Source: Gallionella sp.
Lineage (GTDB): Bacteria; Pseudomonadota; Gammaproteobacteria; Burkholderiales; Gallionellaceae
Length of the DNA stretch: 64,000 nt
Reading direction: 5' to 3'
Assembly: GCA_028689145.1 (NCBI GenBank)
Contig: JAQTWT010000003.1
Location: 223,558 to 287,557 of the forward strand
The position numbers and the translations under genes were made by a program. Positions 42,445-53,208 of the stretch are shown in pieces. The first letter of the stretch is position 1, and each line of letters opens with the position of its first letter. The notes under the pieces were generated by a model. That model worked only from the letters and a program-made list of their open reading frames with translations, was not told the origin of the DNA and did no database searches.

Positions 42445-43617
42445 TCAGGCGGCGCCTTCGTAAATAATCTGCCAGCGGTTGCCCTGCTTGATCCAGTACT
42501 GGCGCTTTTTCATGCGGTTGGACAGGTTGTTGCTGTTGTAATCCTGCTCGAAATTGACTACCACCATGTTCGGCTGTTCGGGATAGGTGAACACGCTGAC
42601 ATTCGAGAGGTTGACCTTGATCCACGACTTGGCACTGTTTACCAGCTGTTTCTGTTTTGCCCATGCCGCGTAATTCATGTTGTCGCTGGAAAACTTTTGC
42701 GAGTAATGTTTGAGATAGGTGCCGGTATCCAGGCTGGCCCAATCCTTGCGCCATTGCTCGATTTCTTTCAGTAGCGCATCGCGTTCGATCTGGTCCTGCT
42801 CGCTGGACCAGTCTATCTGGTTGGTGATGATGACCGGGGTGATGCCGACTTGCAGGTAAGGGGCGAGCTTGTCCAGATCGTCGTTAGCCAGTACCACGCA
42901 GCCGTTACTGGCGCGCGGCGGGCGGCTGTAGGTGTCGCTGGGCGTGCCGTGCAACCAGATGCCGCTGCCGCCGCGGCCATTCTTGCGGTCCCATTCATTC
43001 GGGTAACTGAGCGGGTAGGCGCCGCTGCCGTACATATCGGCAAGCTTGTTTTTTGGCAGATCGGCTTTTACAAAATACACGCCGATAGGTGTGCGCTGGT
43101 CGCCCTCGGAAACTTTTTCGGTGCCGAGCTTGCCGATGGTGATGTAGTAGTCGGCCACATAACGCGGTTCGCCTTCAATATTCTCGTATACGTACAGCGT
43201 GGAGCGGCTGGTGTCCACCACGAGTGCATATTTTTGTTGCGCATCGAGCTTCCACAGGTAGCGCGGGGCAAGTTTGCCGGAAGGACGCGTCTGGGCGCGT
43301 CGCAGGCGTACCCGCGCTTCGTCGCGCAAATCCTCGATCATGTTGCGCGGGGCATTTGATGCGCTGCCGAAGTTATTGATGGGGCCGGCACGGGCCATCA
43401 GCAGATCGCCTTTGACCAGATAGGCCAGTTTGAAATTCGGGTTGACGCGCAACAGGCTGTCCACTTCGTTCAGCGCGATATCCAGACGATTATTTTTGAT
43501 CGCCTGCAGGCTTTTGGCCAACTGTGCTTCGGTGTTGTGCGAATCCGGAGCGGCATACGCCATGCCTGACAGCAGCAGGCAACAGAGCGACGAAGATATT
43601 AGTGCTTTATAGCGCAT
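42445..43617 (-). CDS. L,D-transpeptidase (YkuD) with NTF2-like C-terminus
   Basis: 390 residues. Signal peptide (1-22), a helical repeat-like region (25-70), the YkuD catalytic domain (about 120-265) with [24 protein letters not shown] holding the catalytic Cys, and a C-terminal NTF2-like domain (about 285-388). L,D-transpeptidases make 3-3 peptidoglycan cross-links or attach lipoproteins. Two bases separate it from the TPR gene, whose C-terminus is of the same NTF2-like type. Confidence 0.92.
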   Translation of the reverse strand: MRYKALISSSLCCLLLSGMAYAAPDSHNTEAQLAKSLQAIKNNRLDIALNEVDSLLRVNPNFKLAYLVKGDLLMARAGPINNFGSASNAPRNMIEDLRDEARVRLRRAQTRPSGKLAPRYLWKLDAQQKYALVVDTSRSTLYVYENIEGEPRYVADYYITIGKLGTEKVSEGDQRTPIGVYFVKADLPKNKLADMYGSGAYPLSYPNEWDRKNGRGGSGIWLHGTPSDTYSRPPRASNGCVVLANDDLDKLAPYLQVGITPVIITNQIDWSSEQDQIERDALLKEIEQWRKDWASLDTGTYLKHYSQKFSSDNMNYAAWAKQKQLVNSAKSWIKVNLSNVSVFTYPEQPNMVVVNFEQDYNSNNLSNRMKKRQYWIKQGNRWQIIYEGAA

Positions 43618-43619
43618 GT

Positions 43620-44654
43620 TTATTTGGCGTGTTCTTCACGAATCAGCCAGTTTCCGCCGGATTTCACCATCTGCAAAGTTTTGTTGCCGGAAGTTTTCAG
43701 GTGGGTTGCCTGATAGGACTGGCGAAACTTCACGGTGGCATGGCTGCTGTCGCTGAAGCTTACGGTCGGCTTGCTGATCCCGACCTGGATGGACTTGGGT
43801 TTGCTGATGCGCTCCTTTCGTTCGGCTTCCCAGTTGGCGCGTTTCTCGCCGGAAGGTGTCTTGAAATCAGCGGCGTAGAACGACAGGTACTTCTTCACAT
43901 CTTTGGCCGACCATGCGGCAGCCCAGGCATTGACAGCTTTCATCACTTCGCCGCTGTTGTCGGCGGCAGGTACGGCAGGTTTTTCCGGTGCAACCGGCTT
44001 GGCAGCGGGGGCTGTCACTACGGGGGCAGGTGCCGCAGCAGGAGCAGCCGCCACTACAACAGGCGCGGCGGGAACAGCTTGCGGTTTGTTCGAGGCGGGC
44101 ATTTTTGCGCGTGCGCTGGACGAGAACAAGTCCTGAATCATCGCCAGTTTGGTCTTGGTGGTGGTGTTGCTGCGGTCCAGTTGCAGCGCGCGGTCATAAG
44201 CCTGACTGGCCATTTTTGCGTAAATATCGCCGAGGTTCTCGTGGGCGGTGGAATAGCTGGGGTGGGTGCGAATCGCCATTTCCAGCGACTGCTTGGCTTT
44301 GTCGTATTGACCCTGGCTGGCATATAACACGGCCAGATTGTTGTACGGCTCGGGCAGTTCCGGGTAGTCCGCGGTTAAAGCCGTGAAGGCTTTGATGGCC
44401 TCGGCAGTCTTGCCTTGCTCGGTGAGGATCAGTCCCTTCAGAAAGCGTGCCGATGCGTCTTTCGGTTTGTTGGACAAGATGTCATTTACCTTGTCCATCG
44501 CCTGATTGTGTTGCCCTTGCTTAAATAACTTGTTGGCATCCTGAATAGCGTCGGCATGAACAGCAGGGCTGGCGGTTAACAGCAATACGCCGATAAATGC
44601 GGCGGCATGACGGCAAAAACGGTTGAACATATTCATCGTGTTATTCGATTCCAT
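43620..44654 (-). CDS. TPR-repeat periplasmic protein with NTF2-like C-terminus
   Basis: 344 residues (338 if the start is at 44636). Signal peptide ending near VHA-DA, then three to four tetratricopeptide repeats (about 35-165; for example ELPEPYNNLAVLYASQGQYDKAKQSLEMAI), a Pro/Ala/Val-rich linker (about 175-225) and an NTF2-like domain (about 230-340). Probably a scaffold for the L,D-transpeptidase encoded next to it. No clear ribosome binding site at either candidate start. Confidence 0.88.
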   Translation of the reverse strand: MESNNTMNMFNRFCRHAAAFIGVLLLTASPAVHADAIQDANKLFKQGQHNQAMDKVNDILSNKPKDASARFLKGLILTEQGKTAEAIKAFTALTADYPELPEPYNNLAVLYASQGQYDKAKQSLEMAIRTHPSYSTAHENLGDIYAKMASQAYDRALQLDRSNTTTKTKLAMIQDLFSSSARAKMPASNKPQAVPAAPVVVAAAPAAAPAPVVTAPAAKPVAPEKPAVPAADNSGEVMKAVNAWAAAWSAKDVKKYLSFYAADFKTPSGEKRANWEAERKERISKPKSIQVGISKPTVSFSDSSHATVKFRQSYQATHLKTSGNKTLQMVKSGGNWLIREEHAK

Positions 44655-44884
44655 GGGTACGCAGGTTTAACTAACGGTGGATTCTAACAAAAATCCACGC
44701 ATTTTCACAGTTTTGTGAGGGTTGACGGGTAGGGTTGGCAGGGTATGTCGGATGTGTCGCAATCGTCGCGCCGCAGCTACGGCTGCTTAATCATCACTTA
44801 TATGCGACCAGTGTTTTCAGGTAAAATTCACGGGTATGCTGTCGATGTGGCAGCCCGTCAATCCAATTTGAGAGCATTCCCGGC

Positions 44885-46564
44885 ATGAGTGGCACCACAC
44901 AAACCGTCGCTTCGGCGACACCTGTTTCCAATTTTATCCGCAGCATCATTGATGCCGACCTCGCCAGCGGCAAGCACAAAAGCGTTGTCACGCGTTTTCC
45001 TCCGGAGCCGAACGGCTATTTGCACGTCGGTCATGCCAAGTCCATCTGCCTGAACTTCGGTCTGGCACAGGACTATCGGGGTAAGTGCAATCTGCGTTTT
45101 GACGATACCAACCCGGAGAAGGAAAGCGAGGAGTACGCGCAATCCATCCAGGACGACGTGCGCTGGCTGGGTTTTCAGTGGCATGGCGAAGTGCATTGGG
45201 CCTCGGATTATTTCGACGCGCTGTATGAGTTTGCGGTCGAATTGATCAACAAAGGTCTGGCCTATGTTGACGACCTCACGCCGGAGCAGATGCGCGAATA
45301 TCGCGGCACGCTGACCCAGCCCGGCAAGAACAGCCCGAACCGCGACCGTTCCGTCGCGGAGAATCTCGATCTGTTCACGCGCATGAAAAACGGTGAATTC
45401 GCCGACGGCAGCATGGTGTTGCGCGCCAGGATCGACATGGCCTCGCCCAATATGAATCTGCGCGACCCGGCCATTTACCGCATCCGCCGCGCGCACCACA
45501 TCCGCACCGGCGACAAGTGGTGCATCTACCCGATGTACGATTACACGCATTGCATTTCGGACGCGCTGGAAGGCATCACCCATTCCATTTGCACGCTGGA
45601 ATTCGAGGATCACCGCCCGCTGTACGACTGGGTGCTGGACAACGTGGGCGTGCAATGTCACCCGCGCCAATACGAGTTTTCGCGGCTGGAATTGCACTAC
45701 ACCATCACCAGCAAACGCAAGCTGCTGCAGTTGGTCAACGAGCGGCATGTGAGCGGCTGGGATGACCCGCGCATGCCCACCATCAGCGGCATGCGCCGCA
45801 GGGGGTACACGCCGGAGGGTATCCGCGAATTCGCCAAACGCATCGGCGTATCCAAGAGCGAAAACAGCGTGGATATGGCGATCATGGAAGGCGCGATTCG
45901 CGAAGATTTGGAACTGCGCGCGCCGCGCGTGATGGCAGTTATCAATCCGCTCAAAGTGACGATCACCAATGCGGACGGAGCACAAACGCGCGAGGCGGAT
46001 TTTCATCCCAACGTGCCCGGTTTGGGCAAGCGTGTTGTGTCTTTTAGTGATGAATTGTTCATCGAGGCCGATGATTTTGCCGAAGTGCCGCCCGCGGGCT
46101 GGAAGCGCCTGACCTTGGGCGGCGAGATCCGTCTGCGCCACAGCTATGTGATGCGCTGCGACGAGGCGGTAAAGGATGCGTCCGGCAAAATAATCGAGCT
46201 GCGTTGCAGCATCGACCACAATACGCTGGGCAAGAATCCCGAAGGGCGCAAGGTGAAAGGTGTGATCCACTTTTTGTCGCGCGCGCACGCGTTGCCCGCC
46301 GAGATACGCCTCTATGATCGCCTGTTCAATGTGCCGGAGCCGGACGGCGACAGGGAGGTAGATTTTTGCACCCATCTCAACCCGGCTTCGCTCACTGTGG
46401 TGCAAGGCTGGGTGGAAAGCTGCGTGAAAGACGCGGCACCGGAAACGCGCTACCAGTTTGAGCGTCTGGGTTACTTTTGTGCCGACCGGCGCGATCATCA
46501 GCCGGGCGGCAAGCCGGTATTCAATCGCACCGTGACGCTGAAAGATTCCTGGTCAAAGGAGTAA
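44885..46564 (+). CDS. glnS: Glutaminyl-tRNA synthetase
   Basis: 559 residues, class I synthetase. HIGH motif variant in [21 protein letters not shown]-like ITSKRKL, acceptor-binding [11 protein letters not shown] and the two C-terminal anticodon-binding beta barrels. The divergent gap of 230 bases to the TPR gene holds the presumed promoter, but no strong consensus was recognised. Confidence 0.97.
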   Translation: MSGTTQTVASATPVSNFIRSIIDADLASGKHKSVVTRFPPEPNGYLHVGHAKSICLNFGLAQDYRGKCNLRFDDTNPEKESEEYAQSIQDDVRWLGFQWHGEVHWASDYFDALYEFAVELINKGLAYVDDLTPEQMREYRGTLTQPGKNSPNRDRSVAENLDLFTRMKNGEFADGSMVLRARIDMASPNMNLRDPAIYRIRRAHHIRTGDKWCIYPMYDYTHCISDALEGITHSICTLEFEDHRPLYDWVLDNVGVQCHPRQYEFSRLELHYTITSKRKLLQLVNERHVSGWDDPRMPTISGMRRRGYTPEGIREFAKRIGVSKSENSVDMAIMEGAIREDLELRAPRVMAVINPLKVTITNADGAQTREADFHPNVPGLGKRVVSFSDELFIEADDFAEVPPAGWKRLTLGGEIRLRHSYVMRCDEAVKDASGKIIELRCSIDHNTLGKNPEGRKVKGVIHFLSRAHALPAEIRLYDRLFNVPEPDGDREVDFCTHLNPASLTVVQGWVESCVKDAAPETRYQFERLGYFCADRRDHQPGGKPVFNRTVTLKDSWSKE

Positions 46565-46566
46565 TC

Positions 46567-46917
46567 ATGAGCGAAGAAATCGTCACGCCCGATGCGGTGG
46601 AAATGAAATTATTGAAGAATCTCACCCAGGTCGTGTATGTCCTGTATGCGCTCTCTTACTTCGCCGGTATCACCGCCATCATCGGCATCATCATCAACTA
46701 TGTTAAAAAAGAAGAGGTCGCGGGGACATGGCTGGAAAGCCATTTTCGCTGGCAGATACGCACCTTCTGGTTCGGGCTGTTGTGGGCGGTGATCGGGGCG
46801 GCAACGGTGGTTTTTTTGATCGGCTTCGCGGTGTTGTTCGCAAACTTCTGCTGGATCATCTATCGCATCGTCAAAGGTTGGCTCAACCTCAACGACAACA
46901 AACCCATGAACTTCTGA
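46567..46917 (+). CDS. DUF4870-like small membrane protein
   Basis: 116 residues from ATG 46567, two bases after glnS. Three hydrophobic segments (about 20-45, 70-90, 88-106) and the conserved [15 protein letters not shown] and [16 protein letters not shown] motifs of the DUF4870/Tic20-like group. Function unknown. The frame extends upstream inside glnS but the downstream ATG fits the family. Confidence 0.85.
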   Translation: MSEEIVTPDAVEMKLLKNLTQVVYVLYALSYFAGITAIIGIIINYVKKEEVAGTWLESHFRWQIRTFWFGLLWAVIGAATVVFLIGFAVLFANFCWIIYRIVKGWLNLNDNKPMNF

Positions 46918-46924
46918 TTCGTCC

Positions 46925-48304
46925 ATGTTGAAAATCTACAATACCCTTGCCCGCGACAAGCAGGATTTCAAGCCCATCACGCCGAACAATGTGCGCATGT
47001 ATGTTTGCGGCATGACGGTGTACGACTACTGTCACCTCGGCCATGCGCGCGTGATGGTGGTGTTCGATATGGTGTACCGCTGGTTCAAGGCGAGCGGTTA
47101 CGATGTCAACTACGTGCGCAACATCACCGACATCGACGACAAGATCATCAGGCGCGCGGCGGAGAACGGCGAATCCATTCACGCGCTCACCGCGCGTTTT
47201 ATCGCCGCGATGCACGAGGATGCCGATGCGCTGGGCGTGCAACGCCCGGACCATGAGCCGCGCGCCACGCAGTTCGTGCCGGAAATGCTGGAGATGATCG
47301 GCAAACTGGAAGATAACGGGCTGGCCTATCGCGCGGCGGACGGCGATGTGAATTTCGCGGTGCGCAAGTTTGACGGCTACGGAAAATTGTCCGGCAAGTC
47401 GCTGGAAGATTTGCGTGCCGGCGAGCGCGTCGAAGTGACCGACAGTAAAAATGACCCGCTCGATTTTGTGCTGTGGAAGCACGCGCGGGAGCACGAGAGC
47501 GACGAGGTGAAGTGGGATTCGAAATGGGGCAAAGGTCGCCCCGGTTGGCACATCGAATGTTCGGCAATGGGTTCCAAACTGCTCGGCCGGCATTTCGATA
47601 TACACGGCGGCGGTGCCGATTTGCAGTTTCCCCATCATGAGAACGAGATCGCGCAAAGCGAAGGCGCGCATCGCTGCCAGTATGTGAATTACTGGATGCA
47701 TAACGGCTTCGTGCGCGTGGACGAGGAAAAGATGTCGAAGTCGCTGGGCAACTTTTTTACCATCCGCGAGGTGCTGAAAAAGTATGATGCCGAAGTGGTG
47801 CGTTTCTTCATTCTGCGCGCCCACTACCGCAGCCCGCTGAATTATTCGGATGCACATCTGGATGATGCCAAGGGCGCGTTGACGCGGCTTTATACGGCAC
47901 TCAAAGGAGCGCCGATAACTGTGCAGCCAGTAGACTGGAACGAAGCTCACGCGCAGCGATTCAAGGCGGCGATGGACGACGACTTCAATACCCCGGAAGC
48001 TATGGCGGTACTGTTCGATCTTGCCAACGAAGTGAATCGTGCCCAATCGGTATCAGCAGCGGTTCAGCTGAAAGCCTTGGCGTGCGTATTGGGTTTGCTG
48101 CAGCGGGATCCCCGGAATTTCTTGCAGGGTGCTGCAAGCGAAGGCGGTTTGGATGATGCGGCAATCAACGCAAAAATTGCCGCGCGCACTGCGGCGAAAC
48201 AGGCCAAAGATTACGCCGGTGCGGATCAAATTCGCAAAGAATTGCTGGCGGCGGGTATTGTGCTGGAAGATACGCCGCAGGGTACCGGCTGGCGGCGTGC
48301 TTGA
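46925..48304 (+). CDS. cysS: Cysteinyl-tRNA synthetase
   Basis: 459 residues. Zinc and HIGH region [23 protein letters not shown], and KMSKS as [10 protein letters not shown] are intact; the C-terminal domain ends with the [32 protein letters not shown] pattern typical of bacterial CysRS. Seven bases after the DUF4870 gene. Confidence 0.98.
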   Translation: MLKIYNTLARDKQDFKPITPNNVRMYVCGMTVYDYCHLGHARVMVVFDMVYRWFKASGYDVNYVRNITDIDDKIIRRAAENGESIHALTARFIAAMHEDADALGVQRPDHEPRATQFVPEMLEMIGKLEDNGLAYRAADGDVNFAVRKFDGYGKLSGKSLEDLRAGERVEVTDSKNDPLDFVLWKHAREHESDEVKWDSKWGKGRPGWHIECSAMGSKLLGRHFDIHGGGADLQFPHHENEIAQSEGAHRCQYVNYWMHNGFVRVDEEKMSKSLGNFFTIREVLKKYDAEVVRFFILRAHYRSPLNYSDAHLDDAKGALTRLYTALKGAPITVQPVDWNEAHAQRFKAAMDDDFNTPEAMAVLFDLANEVNRAQSVSAAVQLKALACVLGLLQRDPRNFLQGAASEGGLDDAAINAKIAARTAAKQAKDYAGADQIRKELLAAGIVLEDTPQGTGWRRA

Positions 48305-48375
48305 TCGCGCAGACATGAATTGTCATAACGGCTACAATTAACCGAGATCATTAAAGTGCTGGCCGTAAATGCAAA

Positions 48376-49914
48376 ATGCTTGAACGCCTGAATAAACTCA
48401 CCGTGATGCAGCTCTGGCTGCTGTCCATCGCCGCTTCTGTGGTTTTGGCTGAGTTTATTGTGTGCGGTATGGAAATTTTGCTGAAAGGCGAAGTCACTTA
48501 TGATTATCTGGTGACCGGTTTTGTCTCCTCCCTGTTTGTCGCGGGTCTGGTGGTGGGCTGTCTGACTTTCTTCCTGAAAAAGAGCAAGCTGGCCGAGGAG
48601 GAGATTAAGAGTCTGGCGTTCTACGACACGCTCACGCACCTGCCCAACCGGCGGTTACTCATCGACCGGCTTAAAAAAGCTTTGGCTTCCTGCGCGCGCA
48701 GCGGGCAGGAAGGCGCATTACTGTTCCTTGATCTGGATAATTTTAAAGTTATCAACGATACCCTCGGCCACGACATCGGCGACCTGCTGCTGCAACAGGT
48801 CGCGCAACGTCTGGAGTCCTGCGTGCGCGAAGGCGATACCGTGGCCCGACTGGGCGGTGACGAGTTCGTGGTGATGCTGGAGGGTTTGAGCGAACATGCT
48901 CTCGAAGCCGCGGCTCAAACCGAATCGGTGGGGGAGAAAATCATTGCAGCGCTCAATCAGCCGTACAAACTGGGCTTGTGCGAATATGACAGCACCCCAA
49001 GTATCGGTGTCACTTTGTTCGATAACCGCAAGCGTACCGGGATGGAAGAACTGTTGAAGCAGGCCGATATTGCCATGTATCAGGCCAAGGCGGCCGGCCG
49101 CAACACCTTGCGTTTCTTCGACCCGCAGATGCAGACCACCATCAATAACCGCGCAACGCTTGAAGGCGAATTGCGCAAAGCGCTTGAGAGCGGGCAATTC
49201 GAGTTGTATTACCAGGTTCAGATGGATAGTTCGCTTCGCCCGTTGGGGGCGGAAGTATTGATCCGCTGGATACATCCCCTGCATGGTGTGGTGCCTCCCG
49301 CACAATTCATTCCTTTGGCCGAGGAAACCGGGCTGATATTGCCGATCGGGCAATGGGTGCTGGATACGGCCTGTGCCCAGCTCAAGGCGTGGCAGGATAA
49401 GGAACGAACCAGCGACCTGATTCTGTCGGTAAACGTGAGCGCCAAGCAATTTCGCCAGCCCGGTTTCGTCGCTCTGGTGCAGGGTACCCTACAGCGCCAC
49501 GCAATCAACCCGAAACTGCTCAAGCTGGAGCTGACCGAAAGCCTGTTGCTGGAGGACATCGAGGAAATTATCGCCACCATGCATGAGTTGAAAGATCTCG
49601 GTGTTCGGTTCTCATTGGACGACTTTGGTACCGGCTACTCATCCTTGCAATACCTCAAACGCCTGCCGCTGGATCAGCTCAAGATCGACCAGTCATTCGT
49701 GCGCGATATCGCCACCGATAGCAGCGATAAAGCGATTGTACGCACCATTATTGCCATGGCGCAAAGCCTGAATCTGGAAGCTATTGCCGAAGGGGTGGAG
49801 ACAGAAGAGCAGCAACAGCGCCTGATGAGTAAAAATTGCACCAACTATCAGGGCTATTTGTTCGGCAAGCCGGTGCCGCTGGAGGAGTTTGAGCGGTTGT
49901 TGCATAAAATCTGA
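48376..49914 (+). CDS. Bifunctional diguanylate cyclase/phosphodiesterase (GGDEF-EAL)
   Basis: 512 residues. Two membrane spans (about 12-35 and 46-68) with a very short loop, so little periplasmic sensing is possible. GGDEF domain: catalytic LGGDEF (160-164) and an intact inhibitory RxxD (151-154) exactly five residues upstream. EAL domain (about 260-505): signature reads EVL, with ELTES, DDFGTGYSSL and EGVETEEQ preserved. Both activities are possible. It may feed the PilZ protein YcgR. Alone between cysS and the converging SulP gene. Confidence 0.92.
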   Translation: MLERLNKLTVMQLWLLSIAASVVLAEFIVCGMEILLKGEVTYDYLVTGFVSSLFVAGLVVGCLTFFLKKSKLAEEEIKSLAFYDTLTHLPNRRLLIDRLKKALASCARSGQEGALLFLDLDNFKVINDTLGHDIGDLLLQQVAQRLESCVREGDTVARLGGDEFVVMLEGLSEHALEAAAQTESVGEKIIAALNQPYKLGLCEYDSTPSIGVTLFDNRKRTGMEELLKQADIAMYQAKAAGRNTLRFFDPQMQTTINNRATLEGELRKALESGQFELYYQVQMDSSLRPLGAEVLIRWIHPLHGVVPPAQFIPLAEETGLILPIGQWVLDTACAQLKAWQDKERTSDLILSVNVSAKQFRQPGFVALVQGTLQRHAINPKLLKLELTESLLLEDIEEIIATMHELKDLGVRFSLDDFGTGYSSLQYLKRLPLDQLKIDQSFVRDIATDSSDKAIVRTIIAMAQSLNLEAIAEGVETEEQQQRLMSKNCTNYQGYLFGKPVPLEEFERLLHKI

Positions 49915-50013
49915 TTGTTCAACGGCGGGTTTTGTTCGGCATTGCACTTGAGCGTGTGCCGGGGAAAAACCGGATCACCATGCCGTCAAAATCAGGAGTC
50001 TCTATTCCCCAGC

Positions 50014-52227
50014 TTATACATGCATCAAGGTTCGTTCGCCGTCCGCATGGCGCAGGCGTTGCGCGAGGGTGCGCGAGATCGAGGTGATTAACAGGAAAGC
50101 CAGTTTCTTGTGATCGTCGGCAAGCTGGTTGAACTGATCGTACGAAAGCACAAACAAGTCGGTGTCGGTATAAGCGATAGCATTATCGCTGCGGGCGCGA
50201 TCATCAAGGAAGGCCAGCCCGCCGAAAAAATCCCCCCTGCCGAACGTGGCGATATGGTGCAACTGCCGGCTGCCGCTAATCGGTGCCATGATACGCACCA
50301 CGCCGCGCCGGATTAGATACAGATTTCGATCCCGATCACCGATTGAGAAGATGGCTTCACCGGCTTTGACCGTGCGCTGTTGCATGCGCCCTTCCAGATC
50401 GGCGATGGTTACATCCTTGCGTCCCTGAAACAGATCCATCTCGTGCAAATGCAGCGGTGTTTCTTCGCTGGCAGGTTGTTCGATGTCGCCGATCAGGCGG
50501 TCTTCCACCCACTCAATCGCGGCCTCGATAGTCTGGAAAACGCGCACCGAATCACTGGAGTCGATGAGTCCGGTTTGTTTGAAAAATTCCAGCAGGTTGC
50601 GTCCGCTGGGCAGGTGTTCGCGTACATTGCTCAGCAGTAGGGGGGTGCCGCGCTCCCGCAGCATGTCGCGCACCTGATTGAGCATGTGCGCGGCGGTGAT
50701 GTCCACCGATTGCACCCGCCGCAGGTCGAGAATAATGTAATCGCGGATTTTTATTTCCGCCTCGAGCATGGAGTAAAGCTCGTAAGTGGTGCCGAAGAAC
50801 AGGCTGCCTTGCAGTTCAAAAATGACCGCCTTGTCGCCTTTCTGCGCGATGAGGCGCATCTCGGCTTCGGGGCGATACCAGGTGGATGAACGCTGGTTGA
50901 CGAAGGTTTTGTGCCGCACCACCGAACCGCCGACCTGTTCGCGCACGAACAGCAGGATGGACAGTGCGACACCGGTTGCGGAAGCGGCGATCAGCCCTAC
51001 CGTCAAAGCTACGCCGATGACCGCGGCCACTACCGCAAAATCAAACACTGTGGCGCGCGATTCCAGAAAGCGCAGCGGGGTCGTGTCGATCATGCGCAGG
51101 CCCACCACGATCAGAATACCCGCCAGCGTGGCAATCGGTATCCACGCGATAAAGGCGCTCAACGCCAGTGCCGCAACCAGCACCATTACGCCTTCGGCGA
51201 TGCCAGAAACTCTGGTTTGCGCGCCGCTGGACAGATTTACCATGGTTGCGCCCATGGTGCCGGCACCGGGAATGCCGCCTATCGAAGACGAGGTGATATT
51301 GGCAAGCCCCTGCGCAAACAGTTCGCGGTTGGGGTCGTGGCGTGACCGCGTCATTTGGTCGATGACGACGCAGGTTTTCAGCGTGTCAATCGACAGCAAC
51401 GCCGCCAGGGTAAGCGCGCTGCCGAACAGGGCGGCGATCTGGGACAGTTTCAAATCGCCGATTTCAGTCCAGCGTCCGAGAATTGTGCTGATATATCCCT
51501 CTCCGGAAGCCCCGAGCGCGCCAAGCACCAGCTGGTTGTCGGTGAGTGTCATCATCGAGTCATCCGCGTTGGCGAGTACCAGATACATCAGCACACCGGC
51601 GATGATGCCGAGAATGGTGCTGGGGATAGCCTTGGTTAATTTGGGTGCCAGCAGCGCGACGGTCACGGTTGCTATGCCGATGGCAATGCTGCGCATATCC
51701 CACAACGCCGGATCGAGAACGGCATTCCACCATGCAGTATCATGGGGAGCGCCTACAAATTTTTGGATCTGGCTGCCGATGATGATCAGGCCGACCCCGC
51801 TCAGATAACCGCTGACCACGGTGTAGGGAATATATTTAATCATTCGCCCGGCCCCGAGAAAGCCGATAAAAATCTGGATCAGTCCGGTCAGAATGCCGAG
51901 TACGGTCAACAGCAGGACGATGTTCGACGGGGAGGCTCCCTGGTGTACCAGTTCGATGGCAAAAGCGGAAAGCACTGCCGCAGCGGGCGCGCACGGAGCG
52001 CTGATCAGTCGGTCGGTGCCGCCGAAGGTGGGAGCGATCAACCCCAGCGCCGCGGCACCGAGAATGCCGGCCAGCGCGCCGAAAACCGCGTACTGCGGAC
52101 TGATTGCCGAATAGACCGTGACACCGAAGGCCACGGATGCCGGCAAGGCGACCAGCATGGATGCCAATCCACCCCAGAAATCCCCGGGAACCTTGAATTT
52201 GTTCGGTAGTGTCGGTATGGCAATCAT
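50014..52227 (-). CDS. SulP anion transporter with STAS and cyclic-nucleotide-binding domains
   Basis: 737 residues. The SulP membrane domain (about 15-410) shows GLASMLVALPASVAFGVTVYSAI and IAFxGTDR-like FGGTDRLISAPCAPAAAVL. A STAS domain follows (about 445-550; DYIILDLRRVQSVDITAAHML), then a cyclic-nucleotide-binding fold (about 605-720; GRGDFFGGLAFLDDRARSDNAIAYTD). Substrate could be sulphate or bicarbonate. The CNB fusion suggests allosteric control, ligand unknown. Confidence 0.92.
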   Translation of the reverse strand: MIAIPTLPNKFKVPGDFWGGLASMLVALPASVAFGVTVYSAISPQYAVFGALAGILGAAALGLIAPTFGGTDRLISAPCAPAAAVLSAFAIELVHQGASPSNIVLLLTVLGILTGLIQIFIGFLGAGRMIKYIPYTVVSGYLSGVGLIIIGSQIQKFVGAPHDTAWWNAVLDPALWDMRSIAIGIATVTVALLAPKLTKAIPSTILGIIAGVLMYLVLANADDSMMTLTDNQLVLGALGASGEGYISTILGRWTEIGDLKLSQIAALFGSALTLAALLSIDTLKTCVVIDQMTRSRHDPNRELFAQGLANITSSSIGGIPGAGTMGATMVNLSSGAQTRVSGIAEGVMVLVAALALSAFIAWIPIATLAGILIVVGLRMIDTTPLRFLESRATVFDFAVVAAVIGVALTVGLIAASATGVALSILLFVREQVGGSVVRHKTFVNQRSSTWYRPEAEMRLIAQKGDKAVIFELQGSLFFGTTYELYSMLEAEIKIRDYIILDLRRVQSVDITAAHMLNQVRDMLRERGTPLLLSNVREHLPSGRNLLEFFKQTGLIDSSDSVRVFQTIEAAIEWVEDRLIGDIEQPASEETPLHLHEMDLFQGRKDVTIADLEGRMQQRTVKAGEAIFSIGDRDRNLYLIRRGVVRIMAPISGSRQLHHIATFGRGDFFGGLAFLDDRARSDNAIAYTDTDLFVLSYDQFNQLADDHKKLAFLLITSISRTLAQRLRHADGERTLMHV

Positions 52228-52312
52228 GTTTGGGTATTCCCTGAATCGTTACTGGTCGCATCTGTAACACGTGATCAGACTGCATGCTACCAGTTTTTGA
52301 TTTTGCTGAGCG

Positions 52313-52486
52313 ATGAACAGGCTGCCCGTGAACCCATTTTTACAGCTTAATAATTTGCCTGGCAACATGAAATTGCAAAAGACCGCTCAAGGGACTTACA
52401 CGGAAAGCGATTTCAGGGGAGAATTGCAATCATTTCGCAAATTGATATTCGGCGAGGAAGTGCGCGCGACCGGCGTAACATCTTAG
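52313..52486 (+). CDS. Possible 57-residue small protein
   Basis: An ATG-TAG frame in the 323-base gap between the SulP gene and trpG, too short for usual gene finding. It is Leu/Gln-rich at first, then charged (residues 30-53). No Shine-Dalgarno sequence, no recognised family. The rest of the gap (52228-52312 and 52487-52550) shows nothing definite. Chance frame is quite possible. Confidence 0.2.
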   Translation: MNRLPVNPFLQLNNLPGNMKLQKTAQGTYTESDFRGELQSFRKLIFGEEVRATGVTS

Positions 52487-52550
52487 CGAACCGGCAAGAC
52501 GAACCCGATATCTGTTTGTTGCACGAATAAATTTATAGAGCGGACATATT

Positions 52551-53120
52551 ATGCTGTTAATGATCGACAATTACGATTCCTTTACCTACAACCTGGTGCA
52601 ATATTTCGCCGAGCTGGGTGCGGATGTCATCGTGCGTCGCAATGACGATATCACGGTGGAACAGATCGAAAAACTCAACCCGCAGCACATCGTGGTTTCG
52701 CCCGGCCCCTGTACGCCGAATGAGGCGGGCGTGTCGGTTGCGGCGATCAAAAATTTTGCCGGAAAGATTCCATTGCTTGGCGTATGTCTCGGACACCAGA
52801 GCATCGGGCAGGCCTTCGGCGGGCACATCATCCATGCGAAACAGCTGATGCACGGCAAGACTTCGGCGATCCATCACAATGACACCAGCGTGTTTCGCGG
52901 CTTGCCGAACCCGTTCACCGCGACGCGCTACCATTCGCTGGTGATCGAACGCGAAACGCTGCCGGACTGCCTGGAGATCACCGCCTGGACGGATGACGGC
53001 GAAATCATGGGGGTGCGCCACAAGACGCTGGCGGTGCACGGTGTGCAGTTTCATCCCGAATCCATTCTCACCGAGCATGGACATGACCTGCTGAAAAATT
53101 TTTTACAAGGCAGTGTGTAG
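52551..53120 (+). CDS. trpG: Anthranilate synthase component II (glutamine amidotransferase)
   Basis: 189 residues. Supplies ammonia to TrpE (and possibly to PabB). Class I amidotransferase motifs: [34 protein letters not shown], nucleophile Cys in [16 protein letters not shown] and the His-Glu pair in [13 protein letters not shown]. It is linked to trpD but lies about 49 kb from trpE in this window. Confidence 0.96.
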   Translation: MLLMIDNYDSFTYNLVQYFAELGADVIVRRNDDITVEQIEKLNPQHIVVSPGPCTPNEAGVSVAAIKNFAGKIPLLGVCLGHQSIGQAFGGHIIHAKQLMHGKTSAIHHNDTSVFRGLPNPFTATRYHSLVIERETLPDCLEITAWTDDGEIMGVRHKTLAVHGVQFHPESILTEHGHDLLKNFLQGSV

Positions 53121-53187
53121 GGGCGCGATTTATCGCGCCCAGTTTTATCATCCAACCAAAGAAGGGCGCGATAAATCGCGCCCCTAC
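53117..53187. repeat. REPIN-like nested palindrome, family E
   Basis: Perfect 24-bp inverted repeat (53117-53140 against 53164-53187) starting GTAG and ending CTAC. Each arm is a hairpin GGGCGCGAT-TTAT-CGCGCCC type. It overlaps the trpG stop codon and lies 21 bases before the trpD start, within the trpG-trpD transcript. Confidence 0.9.
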
Positions 53188-53208
53188 AGGTCACATTTAG
53201 AGATCACC

